Assembly: GCA_001782015.1 (NCBI GenBank)
Contig: MFNJ01000003.1
Location: forward strand, 1 to 44,485
Reading direction: 5' to 3'
DNA length: 44,485 bases
Source: Candidatus Levybacteria bacterium RIFCSPHIGHO2_01_FULL_36_15
GTDB lineage: Bacteria; Patescibacteriota; Microgenomatia; Levybacterales; GWA1-39-11
Part shown: positions 1 to 8,290 of the stretch, piece after piece
How positions within the stretch are numbered: position 1 is the stretch's first letter
Layout of the letters: each line of letters begins with the position of its first letter
Position numbers and translations under genes: made by a program
The notes under the pieces: generated by a model
Told to the model about the DNA's origin: nothing
The model's database searches: none
What the model saw: only the letters and a program-made list of their open reading frames with translations

Positions 1-1005
1 ACATTCTACTCCATTGATCCTTTGATATTCAGGCAGCAGTTATTTTTCTTGATTTTTTCAATTTTTTCTTATTTGATGTTTCTGATGATTGATTATAGAT
101 TTATTGCTTTATATTCACGGAAATTATATTTTGTCATGCTTGGGCTTTTAATCATACTGTTTTTTGTAGGGGTAGAAGCAAGAGGAGCTGTAAGATGGAT
201 TGATATTTTTGGGGTAAGAATTCAGTTTTCGGAGATATTTAAGCCTTTTATGATAATATTTTTCGCAAGCTATTTATCAAAAGATGAATCAAAGTCACTT
301 TCAAAGTTTATAAAAGCTCTGCTTTTGATGCTTCCAGTTTTTTTGCTTACCTTAAGACAACCTGATCTTGGAAATGCAATTATATACATCTTTACGTTAA
401 TTTTTATGCTGTTTATGAATGGTTTTCCAATGAGGTATTTTGTTTCTCTGGGAACACTGGTTTTGATTCCATTGCCCCTTTTTTTTCAGTTTTTGCATGA
501 TTATCAGAAAAAGAGAATTTTTAGTTTCTTTGATTATTCATATGATCCTTTTGGTTCATCGTATAATGCCATACAATCAGTTATTTCAGTAGGAAGCGGA
601 AGTATATTTGGTAAAGGTTTAGGACAGGCCACTCAATCAATTTTGAAATTTTTACCCGAAAGACATACAGATTTTATTTTTGCAACAATAGCAGAGAGTA
701 CAGGTTTGGTAGGAGCATTATTTTTGCTCACAATATACGCAATATTTTTATATCAAATTTTCAGGATTTCAAATAATGTTAGAGACGAATTTTCAAGACT
801 TGCTTTATACGGGTTTTTCTTCCTTTTCCTGATTCATATATTTTTCAATATTGGTATGAACGTGGGGATACTTCCAATAGTTGGGATTACTCTCCCATTT
901 GTTTCTTATGGAGGAAGCTCTCTTCTGTCAAATTTTACTATGCTTGGGTTGATTTCAGCGATGGGTTTTGAATCTAAAAGAGGAATTTCCATAGAAATTA
1001 AATAA
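1..1005 (+). CDS. FtsW/RodA/SpoVE (SEDS) family peptidoglycan polymerase, 5' truncated by window edge
   Basis: Frame is open upstream of the listed TTG start to base 1 (TFYSIDPLIFRQQ...); motifs ARGAVRWIDIFGVRIQFSEIFKP, RQPDLGNA, GLGQATQSILKFLPERHTDFIFATIAESTGLVG, LPFVSYGGSSLLSNF are typical of SEDS proteins. Confidence 0.93.
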   Translation, partial: TFYSIDPLIFRQQLFFLIFSIFSYLMFLMIDYRFIALYSRKLYFVMLGLLIILFFVGVEARGAVRWIDIFGVRIQFSEIFKPFMIIFFASYLSKDESKSLSKFIKALLLMLPVFLLTLRQPDLGNAIIYIFTLIFMLFMNGFPMRYFVSLGTLVLIPLPLFFQFLHDYQKKRIFSFFDYSYDPFGSSYNAIQSVISVGSGSIFGKGLGQATQSILKFLPERHTDFIFATIAESTGLVGALFLLTIYAIFLYQIFRISNNVRDEFSRLALYGFFFLFLIHIFFNIGMNVGILPIVGITLPFVSYGGSSLLSNFTMLGLISAMGFESKRGISIEIK

Positions 1006-1084
1006 CCTATAGTATATACAGCTAAAAAAATTTATTTTTCACAGTCCCTTGCGAAAAAGAAGTAATCTTGGTAAAATACTATGT

Positions 1085-1438
1085 ATGAATTATGCAGTTG
1101 TACAAACCGGTGGTAAACAATACAAAGTTGGAAAAGGGACAATTCTTGAAGTTGATAACTTAAATAAAGATTCCCAGGAACTTATTTCTTTTGACAAAGT
1201 TCTTCTTTATGTTAATGAGGGAAAAGTTAATATTGGCCTACCCTTTATAAACAATGTGAAGGTTTTGGCAAAGGTGGAGGGAAATTTTAAATCCAAAAAG
1301 ATAACAGTAGCAAAATTTCGCGCTAAATCAAGATACAGAAGACTTGCCGGTTTCAGAAGGACTTATACGAAAGTTGTGGTAGAGGATATTAAGGAGGAAA
1401 AGCCTTCCGCAGCTGAAGATAAGAAGAAGAAAGTCTAA
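1085..1438 (+). CDS. rplU: 50S ribosomal protein L21
   Basis: MNYAVVQTGGKQYKVGKGTILEVD...GFRRTYTKVVVEDI; the in-frame ATG at 1085 fits L21 better than the ORF-track start at 1049. Confidence 0.95.
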   Translation: MNYAVVQTGGKQYKVGKGTILEVDNLNKDSQELISFDKVLLYVNEGKVNIGLPFINNVKVLAKVEGNFKSKKITVAKFRAKSRYRRLAGFRRTYTKVVVEDIKEEKPSAAEDKKKKV

Positions 1439-1460
1439 AAAATTAAAAGGAGATTGAATA

Positions 1461-1757
1461 ATGGCACATACAAAATCACAAGGTGCAGTAAAAGGAAACA
1501 GAGACTCGATATCCAAAAGAAGAGGAGTTAAGGTTTTTGGTGGAGAAGTAGTCAGGCCCGGAAACATAATTATCAGGCAAAAAGGTACAAAGTTTTATCC
1601 TGGGCGCGGTGCTTCAATGGGAAAAGATTTTACTATATTTGCGGTGCAAGATGGTAAAGTAGACTTTAGATATCTTAGGGGTAAAAAATACGTTGACATA
1701 GCAAAAGTTCTAAGGAAGGATATCAAACCTTCTGCGAAGAAGATTAAAAATGGATAA
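1461..1757 (+). CDS. rpmA: 50S ribosomal protein L27
   Basis: [54 protein letters not shown] Shine-Dalgarno just upstream. Confidence 0.96.
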   Translation: MAHTKSQGAVKGNRDSISKRRGVKVFGGEVVRPGNIIIRQKGTKFYPGRGASMGKDFTIFAVQDGKVDFRYLRGKKYVDIAKVLRKDIKPSAKKIKNG

Positions 1758-2565
1758 TTCACTGAGAATAATAGAACTGGAAACCAATTTACTTCAGCCA
1801 AATCCACTCCAACCAAGAGGTCTAATTTCCCCGGATTCATTAAATGAATTAGTAAATTCAATAAGAGAACAGGGAATACTTGAGCCGTTGGTAGTGGCCA
1901 AAACTCCAGCGGGATACCAAATAATAGCCGGCGAAAGAAGATGGAGAGCAGCAAGAGTATTGGGATTGGCAAAAGTTCCGGTAGTAATTAAGGAAACTAC
2001 ACCTCAAGGAATGCTTGAAATGTCAATCGTTGAGAACGTTCAAAGGGAAGACCTAAATCCTGTGGAAAGAGCGCAGGCTTACAAGAGATTAATTGATGAA
2101 TTCGATCTTTCTGTAACAGAGGTAGCAAAAAGAGTAGGTAAAAGTCTTCCATATATTTCAAATACTATTAGACTTCTTACTCTTCCAGATGCAATTAAAG
2201 ACGCTTTGGCAGCTGGGGTTATTATGGAAGGGCATGTCAGGCCTCTTATTTCAATAGGGGATCACAAATTAATGTTGGCGGCCTTTAAAAGGATTCTGGT
2301 TGAAGGGATAAGTGTTAGGGGGGCAGAAGAGGTTGCACGTCAGATGAAGTCAGAGGTTCAAAAAAAAGAGCCCCATAAAAAAGGAGACAAAATGTATATT
2401 CCCGAACAGGAAAAAATGGCTCAGGAATTAAAAAACAGGCACGGATTTTATAAAGTGGACTTCTTTCAATCGAGAATACTTGGAAAGATAACAATAGTTG
2501 TTAAAGGTGAAGAAGAAGAAACGACTAAAAGGCTCAAAAATTTGTTTGAGTTACTAATGAAGTAA
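1750..2565 (+). CDS. parB: ParB/Spo0J family chromosome partitioning protein
   Basis: [13 protein letters not shown] and [20 protein letters not shown] ParB boxes followed by HTH ([24 protein letters not shown]); 8-bp overlap with rpmA. Confidence 0.95.
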   Translation: MDNSLRIIELETNLLQPNPLQPRGLISPDSLNELVNSIREQGILEPLVVAKTPAGYQIIAGERRWRAARVLGLAKVPVVIKETTPQGMLEMSIVENVQREDLNPVERAQAYKRLIDEFDLSVTEVAKRVGKSLPYISNTIRLLTLPDAIKDALAAGVIMEGHVRPLISIGDHKLMLAAFKRILVEGISVRGAEEVARQMKSEVQKKEPHKKGDKMYIPEQEKMAQELKNRHGFYKVDFFQSRILGKITIVVKGEEEETTKRLKNLFELLMK

Positions 2566-2580
2566 GACCGCGCTTTAATT

Positions 2581-3147
2581 CTATTTCATACCCGAAACTA
2601 TTCTAATCTCTGTTGGCGGCCAGGCAACTATAAAGGACTTTCCAATTATTTTATCAAAACTTACAAATCCCCAATCTCTTGAATCTGAACTATATCTCCG
2701 ATTGTCACCAAGTACAAAATAGTTATTAGATGGCACGGTTACTTCCTGACCGTCTCTTAAAAATTGTTCTCCGTATGTTTTGGAATCAGCCGCAAGATAT
2801 GTTTTTTCATCAAGCAATTCCCCATTTAAATATATGTTTCCGTCTTTTATGATAATTCTATCTCCGGGAAGCCCAATAACTCTTTTAATATAGTCTTTTT
2901 CAAGATTTGGAGGCGCTTGGAAAACTACAACATCTCCCCTTTTTAAAGGATTAAGTCTCAAAGTTATAAGATTTGTGACGATATATTCACCATTGTGGAA
3001 ATTGGGAAGCATGGAATCTCCATTCACTAAAAACAGCCTAAAAAGAAAAGCATATATTACAACAAAAATAGCTCCGGCTATTACAAATGTTTCAAGCAGG
3101 TCAAGAGCAATATAATATAATTTCCTGATTAGTGACATAATTGACAT
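2581..3147 (-). CDS. lepB: Signal peptidase I
   Basis: NGDSMLPNFHNGEYIVT (Ser), RGDVVVFQAPPNLEKDYIKRVIGLPGDRI (Lys), FVLGDNRRYSSDSRDWGFV; N-terminal TM. Start moved to ATG 3147 (or 3138) because the listed TTG 3174 is part of a TTGACA -35 box. Confidence 0.94.
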   Translation of the reverse strand: MSIMSLIRKLYYIALDLLETFVIAGAIFVVIYAFLFRLFLVNGDSMLPNFHNGEYIVTNLITLRLNPLKRGDVVVFQAPPNLEKDYIKRVIGLPGDRIIIKDGNIYLNGELLDEKTYLAADSKTYGEQFLRDGQEVTVPSNNYFVLGDNRRYSSDSRDWGFVSFDKIIGKSFIVAWPPTEIRIVSGMK

Positions 3148-3174
3148 TTTCGAATATTTTGTTAATTTTGTCAA
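3146..3174 (-). promoter_or_regulatory. Sigma70-like promoter for lepB
   Basis: Minus-strand TTGACA (3174-3169), 17-nt spacer, GAAAAT (3151-3146). Confidence 0.45.
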
Positions 3175-3196
3175 TCAGTAAATTTTCTGGTATCAT
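3168..3196 (+). promoter_or_regulatory. Sigma70-like promoter for tRNA-Val
   Basis: TTGTCA (3168-3173), 17-nt spacer, TATCAT (3191-3196), about 20 nt upstream of the tRNA 5' end. Confidence 0.5.
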
Positions 3197-3215
3197 AATA
3201 GTCAAGATTTTACTT

Positions 3216-3287
3216 GCACGCATAGCTCAGTGGTAGAGCGCTTCGTTCACATCGAAGAAGTCTCTGGTTCGAATCCAGATGCGTGCA
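3216..3287 (+). tRNA. tRNA-Val (anticodon CAC)
   Basis: Cloverleaf by eye: acceptor GCACGCA/TGCGTGC, D-arm GCTC-AGTGGTA-GAGC, anticodon stem CTTCG/CGAAG with loop TTCACAT, T-arm TCTGG-TTCGAAT-CCAGA, discriminator A; CCA not encoded. Confidence 0.93.
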
Positions 3288-3310
3288 CAAAAGTATACGG
3301 CATACAAGTA

Positions 3311-3344
3311 GAAGAAGTCAGAGGTTCAAATCCTCTCGAGTCCA
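3311..3344 (+). pseudogene. tRNA-like 3' fragment (variable loop + T-arm + acceptor 3' strand)
   Basis: GAAGAAGTC then T-arm AGAGG-TTCAAAT-CCTCT then CGAGTCC A; no matching GGACTCG 5' acceptor strand or proper anticodon stem upstream. Confidence 0.65.
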
Positions 3345-3357
3345 CATATTTAAATTT

Positions 3358-3972
3358 ATGAAAATTGTAATCGCAACACATAATCCCGCAAAATTCAAAA
3401 GGTACAAGAGGCTTCTAAAAGACCTCTTGGGCATTGAATTTATTTCTCTTGAGAATCTTGGAATTATTGATAGGATTAGTGAACCTTTTGACAATGCAAA
3501 AGAAAACGCTATTTTTAAAGCAAAAGAATATGCAAAGCTTACGGGGTATTCAACTTTAGCAGTTGACGAACAAATGAAAACTAATTTTTTACCCCGGGAA
3601 AAACAACCAGGAGTATTTGTAAGAAGAATTAAAAAAAACAGTCAGGAGGCAACAGATGAAGAAGTATTAAAATACTGGGAAAAAATTTTCTATAAATATC
3701 CCCAAGAAAATAAAAAATTCATCTGGGATTTTTATATAGTACTCTATAATCCTGCAACAAATAAGTCATATTATTGGAAAGTAATTCAGATTGCAACAGC
3801 TGCTAAGAAATTTTCAAACATATTAGAACCGGGTTATCCTATGTCCAGTTTTTTAATACATTCACAAACAAATAAGCCTTACTCAGAACTTTCTGAAGAT
3901 GAAAAATTAAATGTAGACAAAAAAATTTTTCATAAATTTGTCAGAGATTTCAAAAATTTGATTTCTATATGA
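3358..3972 (+). CDS. HAM1/RdgB-like non-canonical purine NTP pyrophosphatase family protein, divergent
   Basis: MKIVIATHNPAKFKRYKRLL N-terminus and ...EPGYPMSSFLI...KPYSELSEDEK C-terminal motif of Ham1-like proteins; ORF-track start at 3283 lies inside the tRNA, ATG 3358 preferred. Confidence 0.7.
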   Translation: MKIVIATHNPAKFKRYKRLLKDLLGIEFISLENLGIIDRISEPFDNAKENAIFKAKEYAKLTGYSTLAVDEQMKTNFLPREKQPGVFVRRIKKNSQEATDEEVLKYWEKIFYKYPQENKKFIWDFYIVLYNPATNKSYYWKVIQIATAAKKFSNILEPGYPMSSFLIHSQTNKPYSELSEDEKLNVDKKIFHKFVRDFKNLISI

Positions 3973-4075
3973 CTTTAGAAATATAAATTAATATTAATTA
4001 ATATTTAATAAATTAAAAATAATATTTTGCATAAATTTTTGTTAATAAAAAATTATTTTAAATGTTCATAGTCTG

Positions 4076-5191
4076 ATGAAAATTCTTTTTATAACTCCTT
4101 CTTTTTTTCCGAGAATTGGAGGTGTAGAAAAGCACGTTTATAAAATTTCAAGGGAGTTATTAAAAAAGAAACACGAAATATTTGTACTCACAGAAGGTAG
4201 TTTAGATTATAGATTCAACAAAAACCAAACTTATCAAACAATTACAAATAGTGATAATGAAGCTAAAAAGTCAAAAGAGATTGATAAATCAACCCATTTC
4301 ACATACAAAATTAGTAAAAATCTTAATGTGCTGTCTTTTGAATTCGGAAAAAGAAATTGGTTCAAAAAATTTCGAATATGGTTTACATTTTTGAAGAATA
4401 TAAAATTATTTAATCAATTTAATATTATTCATTGCCATGATGTTTTTATCTGGTATCTTCCAATTAAAATTTTTTTTCCAAACAAAAAAGTTTTCACAAC
4501 ATTTCATGGATATGAGTCTTATCCGATTTCTATAAGGGCCGTAATTATTAGAAAAATTTCTGAAGCCTTATCCAGTGGCAATATTTGTATTGGAGATTTT
4601 ATTAAGAAATGGTATGGAACAAAGCCGGATATAATTTCCTATGGAGCGGTTGATGATAAAATAATTCAAGATTCAAAGTTAGGAGCTGAAATTAATAAAA
4701 AAAATGACTCTGCAGTTTTTATTGGAAGATTAGATGAGCAAACTGGTATTCTTACTTATTTAGAAGCTGTTCAAATCATAAAAAAAGATTTTCCTAATTT
4801 TAAATTTTCAATAATTGGCGATGGAAAGTTTAAAAAACAAATAGAAAAAAATTTTAAAATTAATGGTTTTATAAATGATCCTATTCCATATTTAAGATCG
4901 CATCGTTTTGCGTTTGTTTCAAGATATCTCTCCATTCTTGAAGCAATGGCAGTAAATAGATTAGTATTTGCAGTTTATGATAATCCGGTTAAAGAAGATT
5001 ATTTAAAGATGACACCATTTGCGCCCTATATTGTAGTTTCAAATTCTCCAAAAGATGTTGCAGAGAATGTTTTATATTTTATGCATCATCCGGAAAAAGA
5101 GAAAGAAATAACGGACAAAGCATATAGATGGGTGAAAGATAAAACCTGGAAAAGAATGGTTGATAACTACCTTAATCTTTGGAAAATATAA
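4076..5191 (+). CDS. Glycosyltransferase family 4
   Basis: MKILFITPSFFPRIGGVEKHVYKISREL GT-B N-terminus; SAVFIGRLDEQTGILTYLEAV; SRYLSILEAMAVNRLVFAVYDNPV. Confidence 0.88.
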   Translation: MKILFITPSFFPRIGGVEKHVYKISRELLKKKHEIFVLTEGSLDYRFNKNQTYQTITNSDNEAKKSKEIDKSTHFTYKISKNLNVLSFEFGKRNWFKKFRIWFTFLKNIKLFNQFNIIHCHDVFIWYLPIKIFFPNKKVFTTFHGYESYPISIRAVIIRKISEALSSGNICIGDFIKKWYGTKPDIISYGAVDDKIIQDSKLGAEINKKNDSAVFIGRLDEQTGILTYLEAVQIIKKDFPNFKFSIIGDGKFKKQIEKNFKINGFINDPIPYLRSHRFAFVSRYLSILEAMAVNRLVFAVYDNPVKEDYLKMTPFAPYIVVSNSPKDVAENVLYFMHHPEKEKEITDKAYRWVKDKTWKRMVDNYLNLWKI

Positions 5192-5249
5192 GAATTGACT
5201 TTTAAAAATTTATTAAAATTAAAACATTATCCCCTGTTTATTTATATCT

Positions 5250-7088
5250 TTACCTATTATATTGTCTAATTTTGAAGTTGATATAAATTATTAAACAAAC
5301 CAGTAATGCTGAAAAAGAAATAAAACTTATAATCTTAGAAATACGTCTAATTGGAGTGTCTTCAAAAAAAAGTTCAATCTTATAAATTCCCGGATCAAGA
5401 CTGAATATTATTAAGCCGGAATATTTAGAATCATTATACGTAAACGGATATAGTTTATTGTTAATAGCAAGTTCCCAACCCGGGAAATAAAAAGTATTTT
5501 CTCTTAGTAGGGAAGTTTTTTTAACCTGTATGATATATTCATGTTTTGTTGAGTTTCTTTGTATTGGAGTTATATTTGCTTCTCCATTGATTGTTTCCAA
5601 TTGATAATCGGATGGAGTATTAATCCATTGTGCCTTGGTGTTAACCCAGATGGGAGTTACAAGATCAATGCCGTTATAACTTTTATGCAACAACTCATCT
5701 TTCAAGTAATAGTCATCAATTAAAGGATAAGTTCCCCTGTTTCCCCAATTTAAAATTGTTATAAATATTGTTAAAAAACAAATAAGAATAATGAGGTATT
5801 TGTTCTTAATCTCTTTAATAATTACTGCGGCTATCATGGCGGAAAATAAAGAGGTAAGAGTCAAAAGTCTTGAGGAAAATTGAAAATTTTTAATTAAAGG
5901 TATGATTTTCCATAAAGGTTCCGATGCCGACTGCATCATAAAAAAAACAATAAAAAAAGAAAAAATGAAAAATAGAAAAATATTTTTATTTTTAGTATTC
6001 ATAATAGTTACTCGATTATCTATGTGGTAATTTTTTTTAACTTTCAAAATTTTATTAATTACCATAGATCCGGTTCTTATAATATTCGAAAAGAGCTTAG
6101 TGTTAATAACCAATAAAATTGACAAAAGAATAACAAACAAGTGAATATATCCAATTGCGGGTGACAGTTCACCCATTGGGCCTTGAAATAATAGGCCGAA
6201 TCTCCAGGGAGAATAGAAAAAGCTTAAAAAATCAGGGAATGACGTTTTTGCCACAGTGCTCCAATAAGTGAATTTTCCCTCGAATATAGCAGGGACCCAA
6301 AAAAATGAAGAAAGAATAATTCCCAACAAAAGTGATAAAAAATAATATATTAAATTTTTTATTTTTCTTTTTTTTATTTTTAGCCAGGTAAGAATGCCAT
6401 AAGTTATAATAAAAGGAAAAGAGAAGAGTGAAATTGCCTGGTGTGAAAGTAGTAATAAAAACACGGTTATCCATTGGAGCAGAAAAAAAAGATACCTTCC
6501 ACTTTCTATAAATTTTTTGGAAAATAAAAAACAGAATGGTAGAATCGCATAAGAAACCATTTCTGCAATATCTATCCTAAAATGCATATTTACCAAATGG
6601 TAAGGGGTAAACAGGTAAAATACTCCGGCTGAAAAAGCAGGAATTCGTCCCAGCTCATCTTTTGCCCAAAAGTACATGCCTATTCCGGATATAATAAACG
6701 AAAGCGCAAGAAGAAGCTTAATACTATTTATAAAAGAAAATCCTATTAAATGAAAAATTGAAGTTAAATAATATGGGAACATATACATAAAAATGAAGTC
6801 TGGACAAGAGTGTCCTCCGCAAAGCATGCTTGAGACGCGCGGAATAATATTTCCTTCAGAAAGTGATGTATAAAAATCCATTGCTATCTTTGCGTGTATT
6901 GACATATCTCCGCTTTCATAAGCTCCTTTACGCAAAATACTTATTAAAGGTGGTATAGAAATTATAATCAGCAGGAATAAAAAATTAACACGTTTTTTAG
7001 GATAAATATATATATGTGTAATAAGACCAAATGTTATTATTGCCAAAACGATTAAATTTACGGCAACCATTTTGTATGGATCAATCAT
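5250..7088 (-). CDS. Polytopic membrane protein, YfhO-like / 6-pyruvoyl-tetrahydropterin synthase-related membrane protein family
   Basis: Many TM segments; GDMSIHAKIAMDFYTSLSEGNIIPRVSS first loop; C-terminal NTFYFPGWELAINNKLYPF...LDPGIYKIELFFEDTPIRR lumenal-domain motif. Confidence 0.7.
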   Translation of the reverse strand: MIDPYKMVAVNLIVLAIITFGLITHIYIYPKKRVNFLFLLIIISIPPLISILRKGAYESGDMSIHAKIAMDFYTSLSEGNIIPRVSSMLCGGHSCPDFIFMYMFPYYLTSIFHLIGFSFINSIKLLLALSFIISGIGMYFWAKDELGRIPAFSAGVFYLFTPYHLVNMHFRIDIAEMVSYAILPFCFLFSKKFIESGRYLFFLLQWITVFLLLLSHQAISLFSFPFIITYGILTWLKIKKRKIKNLIYYFLSLLLGIILSSFFWVPAIFEGKFTYWSTVAKTSFPDFLSFFYSPWRFGLLFQGPMGELSPAIGYIHLFVILLSILLVINTKLFSNIIRTGSMVINKILKVKKNYHIDNRVTIMNTKNKNIFLFFIFSFFIVFFMMQSASEPLWKIIPLIKNFQFSSRLLTLTSLFSAMIAAVIIKEIKNKYLIILICFLTIFITILNWGNRGTYPLIDDYYLKDELLHKSYNGIDLVTPIWVNTKAQWINTPSDYQLETINGEANITPIQRNSTKHEYIIQVKKTSLLRENTFYFPGWELAINNKLYPFTYNDSKYSGLIIFSLDPGIYKIELFFEDTPIRRISKIISFISFSALLVCLIIYINFKIRQYNR

Positions 7089-7135
7089 ATTAATTTATTT
7101 CGGACATAACATTTTGAATAGAAATATGTGAAGAT

Positions 7136-8101
7136 TTAAAACTTATTTTTTTCACTTTTGACTTTGCTGTTGTTAGTTATTTCTTCAATGATATATACCG
7201 GTCTTGACTTTGTTTCTTCAACAATGACTTGAATATATTTTCCAATAGTGCTTATTGCCAATAATTGTATTCCTCCAAATAATACAATAGATACAAAAAT
7301 TGTAATAGATTCCTTGACAGGATTTCCAAAAAATAAAAAAATCAGTAAATAAATAATAATAAAAATAAATGAAGCGGAAACCAAGAAAAAGCCCAAATAA
7401 ATGATTATGTCCAGTGGAAGATAAGAAAATCCAAAAAAACTTCTTTCCGCATGCTTTATATATCTCCAGAAATTATATGAACTTTTACCATATTTTCTTT
7501 TTTGCCTTGCATATTTTACATAGGCAACTTTAAACCCTATCCATGAAATCAGTCCTCTGGTAAAACGATATTTTTCCGGTAGAGACTTAATAGCATTAAT
7601 TGCTTTTCTGTTCAGCAAACTATATCCTGTTGTATTTACAGGAACTTCAATATTGGAAATCTTTTTAAATATTTTATAAAATAATTGTCTTGCTAAACCC
7701 ATTAATAATTTGTCTTCTGATTTTGAGTATATTCCTATTACAATATCGTATCCTTTTTCCCATTTATCAATAAAGTGGAGTATTAAAGATGGAGGATCTT
7801 CCAGATCACATTGAATACCTATAAACGCATCTCCGGTTGAATTATCAATAAGTGCTTGGGTAGATGCTTCAGGACCGAAGTTTCTTGAGAGAAAAATTCC
7901 TATTACATTTTTATCTTTTAAAGCAATTTTTTTTATTGTTTCTTTGGTGCTGTCAGTGCTTCCGTTATCTACAAATATATATTCAAAGTTGTAAGCTTTT
8001 ATCTTTTCAGTAATTTGTTTTATGGTTTTGTAGGTTTCTGGAATATTTAATTCTTCATTAAAACAGGGAACACCTATGGATATTGTTTTTTTATGATTCA
8101 T
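7136..8101 (-). CDS. Glycosyltransferase family 2 (DPM1/GtrB-like) with two C-terminal TM helices
   Basis: ISIGVPCFNEELNIPETYKTI, EYIFVDNGSTDSTKE, GIQCDLEDPPSLI, C-terminal hydrophobic hairpin. Confidence 0.9.
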   Translation of the reverse strand: MNHKKTISIGVPCFNEELNIPETYKTIKQITEKIKAYNFEYIFVDNGSTDSTKETIKKIALKDKNVIGIFLSRNFGPEASTQALIDNSTGDAFIGIQCDLEDPPSLILHFIDKWEKGYDIVIGIYSKSEDKLLMGLARQLFYKIFKKISNIEVPVNTTGYSLLNRKAINAIKSLPEKYRFTRGLISWIGFKVAYVKYARQKRKYGKSSYNFWRYIKHAERSFFGFSYLPLDIIIYLGFFLVSASFIFIIIYLLIFLFFGNPVKESITIFVSIVLFGGIQLLAISTIGKYIQVIVEETKSRPVYIIEEITNNSKVKSEKNKF

Positions 8102-8290
8102 ACTGTGGATAAATTCATAGATAAGTTTTGCTAAATTATATCACAACTAATTCTCAAAGGCTTGATCTTACTGTAGTCGCTATTATCTTTTATGTCAAAA
8201 AATGTAAATTAATAGAAAGTTAAAAATTCTAAAAAATAAAACTGTCTAGGCATTCTACTCTGCTTACGATAGGTGTTTATAATATATAAA

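Noticed and set aside
1328-1972. Minus-strand ORFs antisense to rplU, rpmA and parB (79 aa and 125 aa)
   Set aside because: They lie fully opposite well-recognised ribosomal and parB genes and have no recognisable motifs.
2581-3174. Start of lepB at TTG 3174
   Set aside because: That TTG is the first base triplet of a TTGACA -35 hexamer; ATG 3147 or 3138 is more plausible.
3283-3357. N-terminal extension MHKSIRHTSRRSQRFKSSRVHIFKF of the HAM1-like ORF
   Set aside because: It translates the end of tRNA-Val and the tRNA fragment; the Ham1 motif begins at ATG 3358.
3973-4075. Very AT-rich gap as a possible replication or regulatory element
   Set aside because: No repeated box or clear promoter; indistinguishable by eye from ordinary AT-rich intergenic DNA.
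8102-8290. Possible gene remnant or ncRNA in the 189-bp gap between the GT2 and FkbM genes
   Set aside because: Only promoter-like boxes (TTGACA-17-TACAGT and TATAAT on the minus strand) were seen; no coherent reading frame or stable hairpin.
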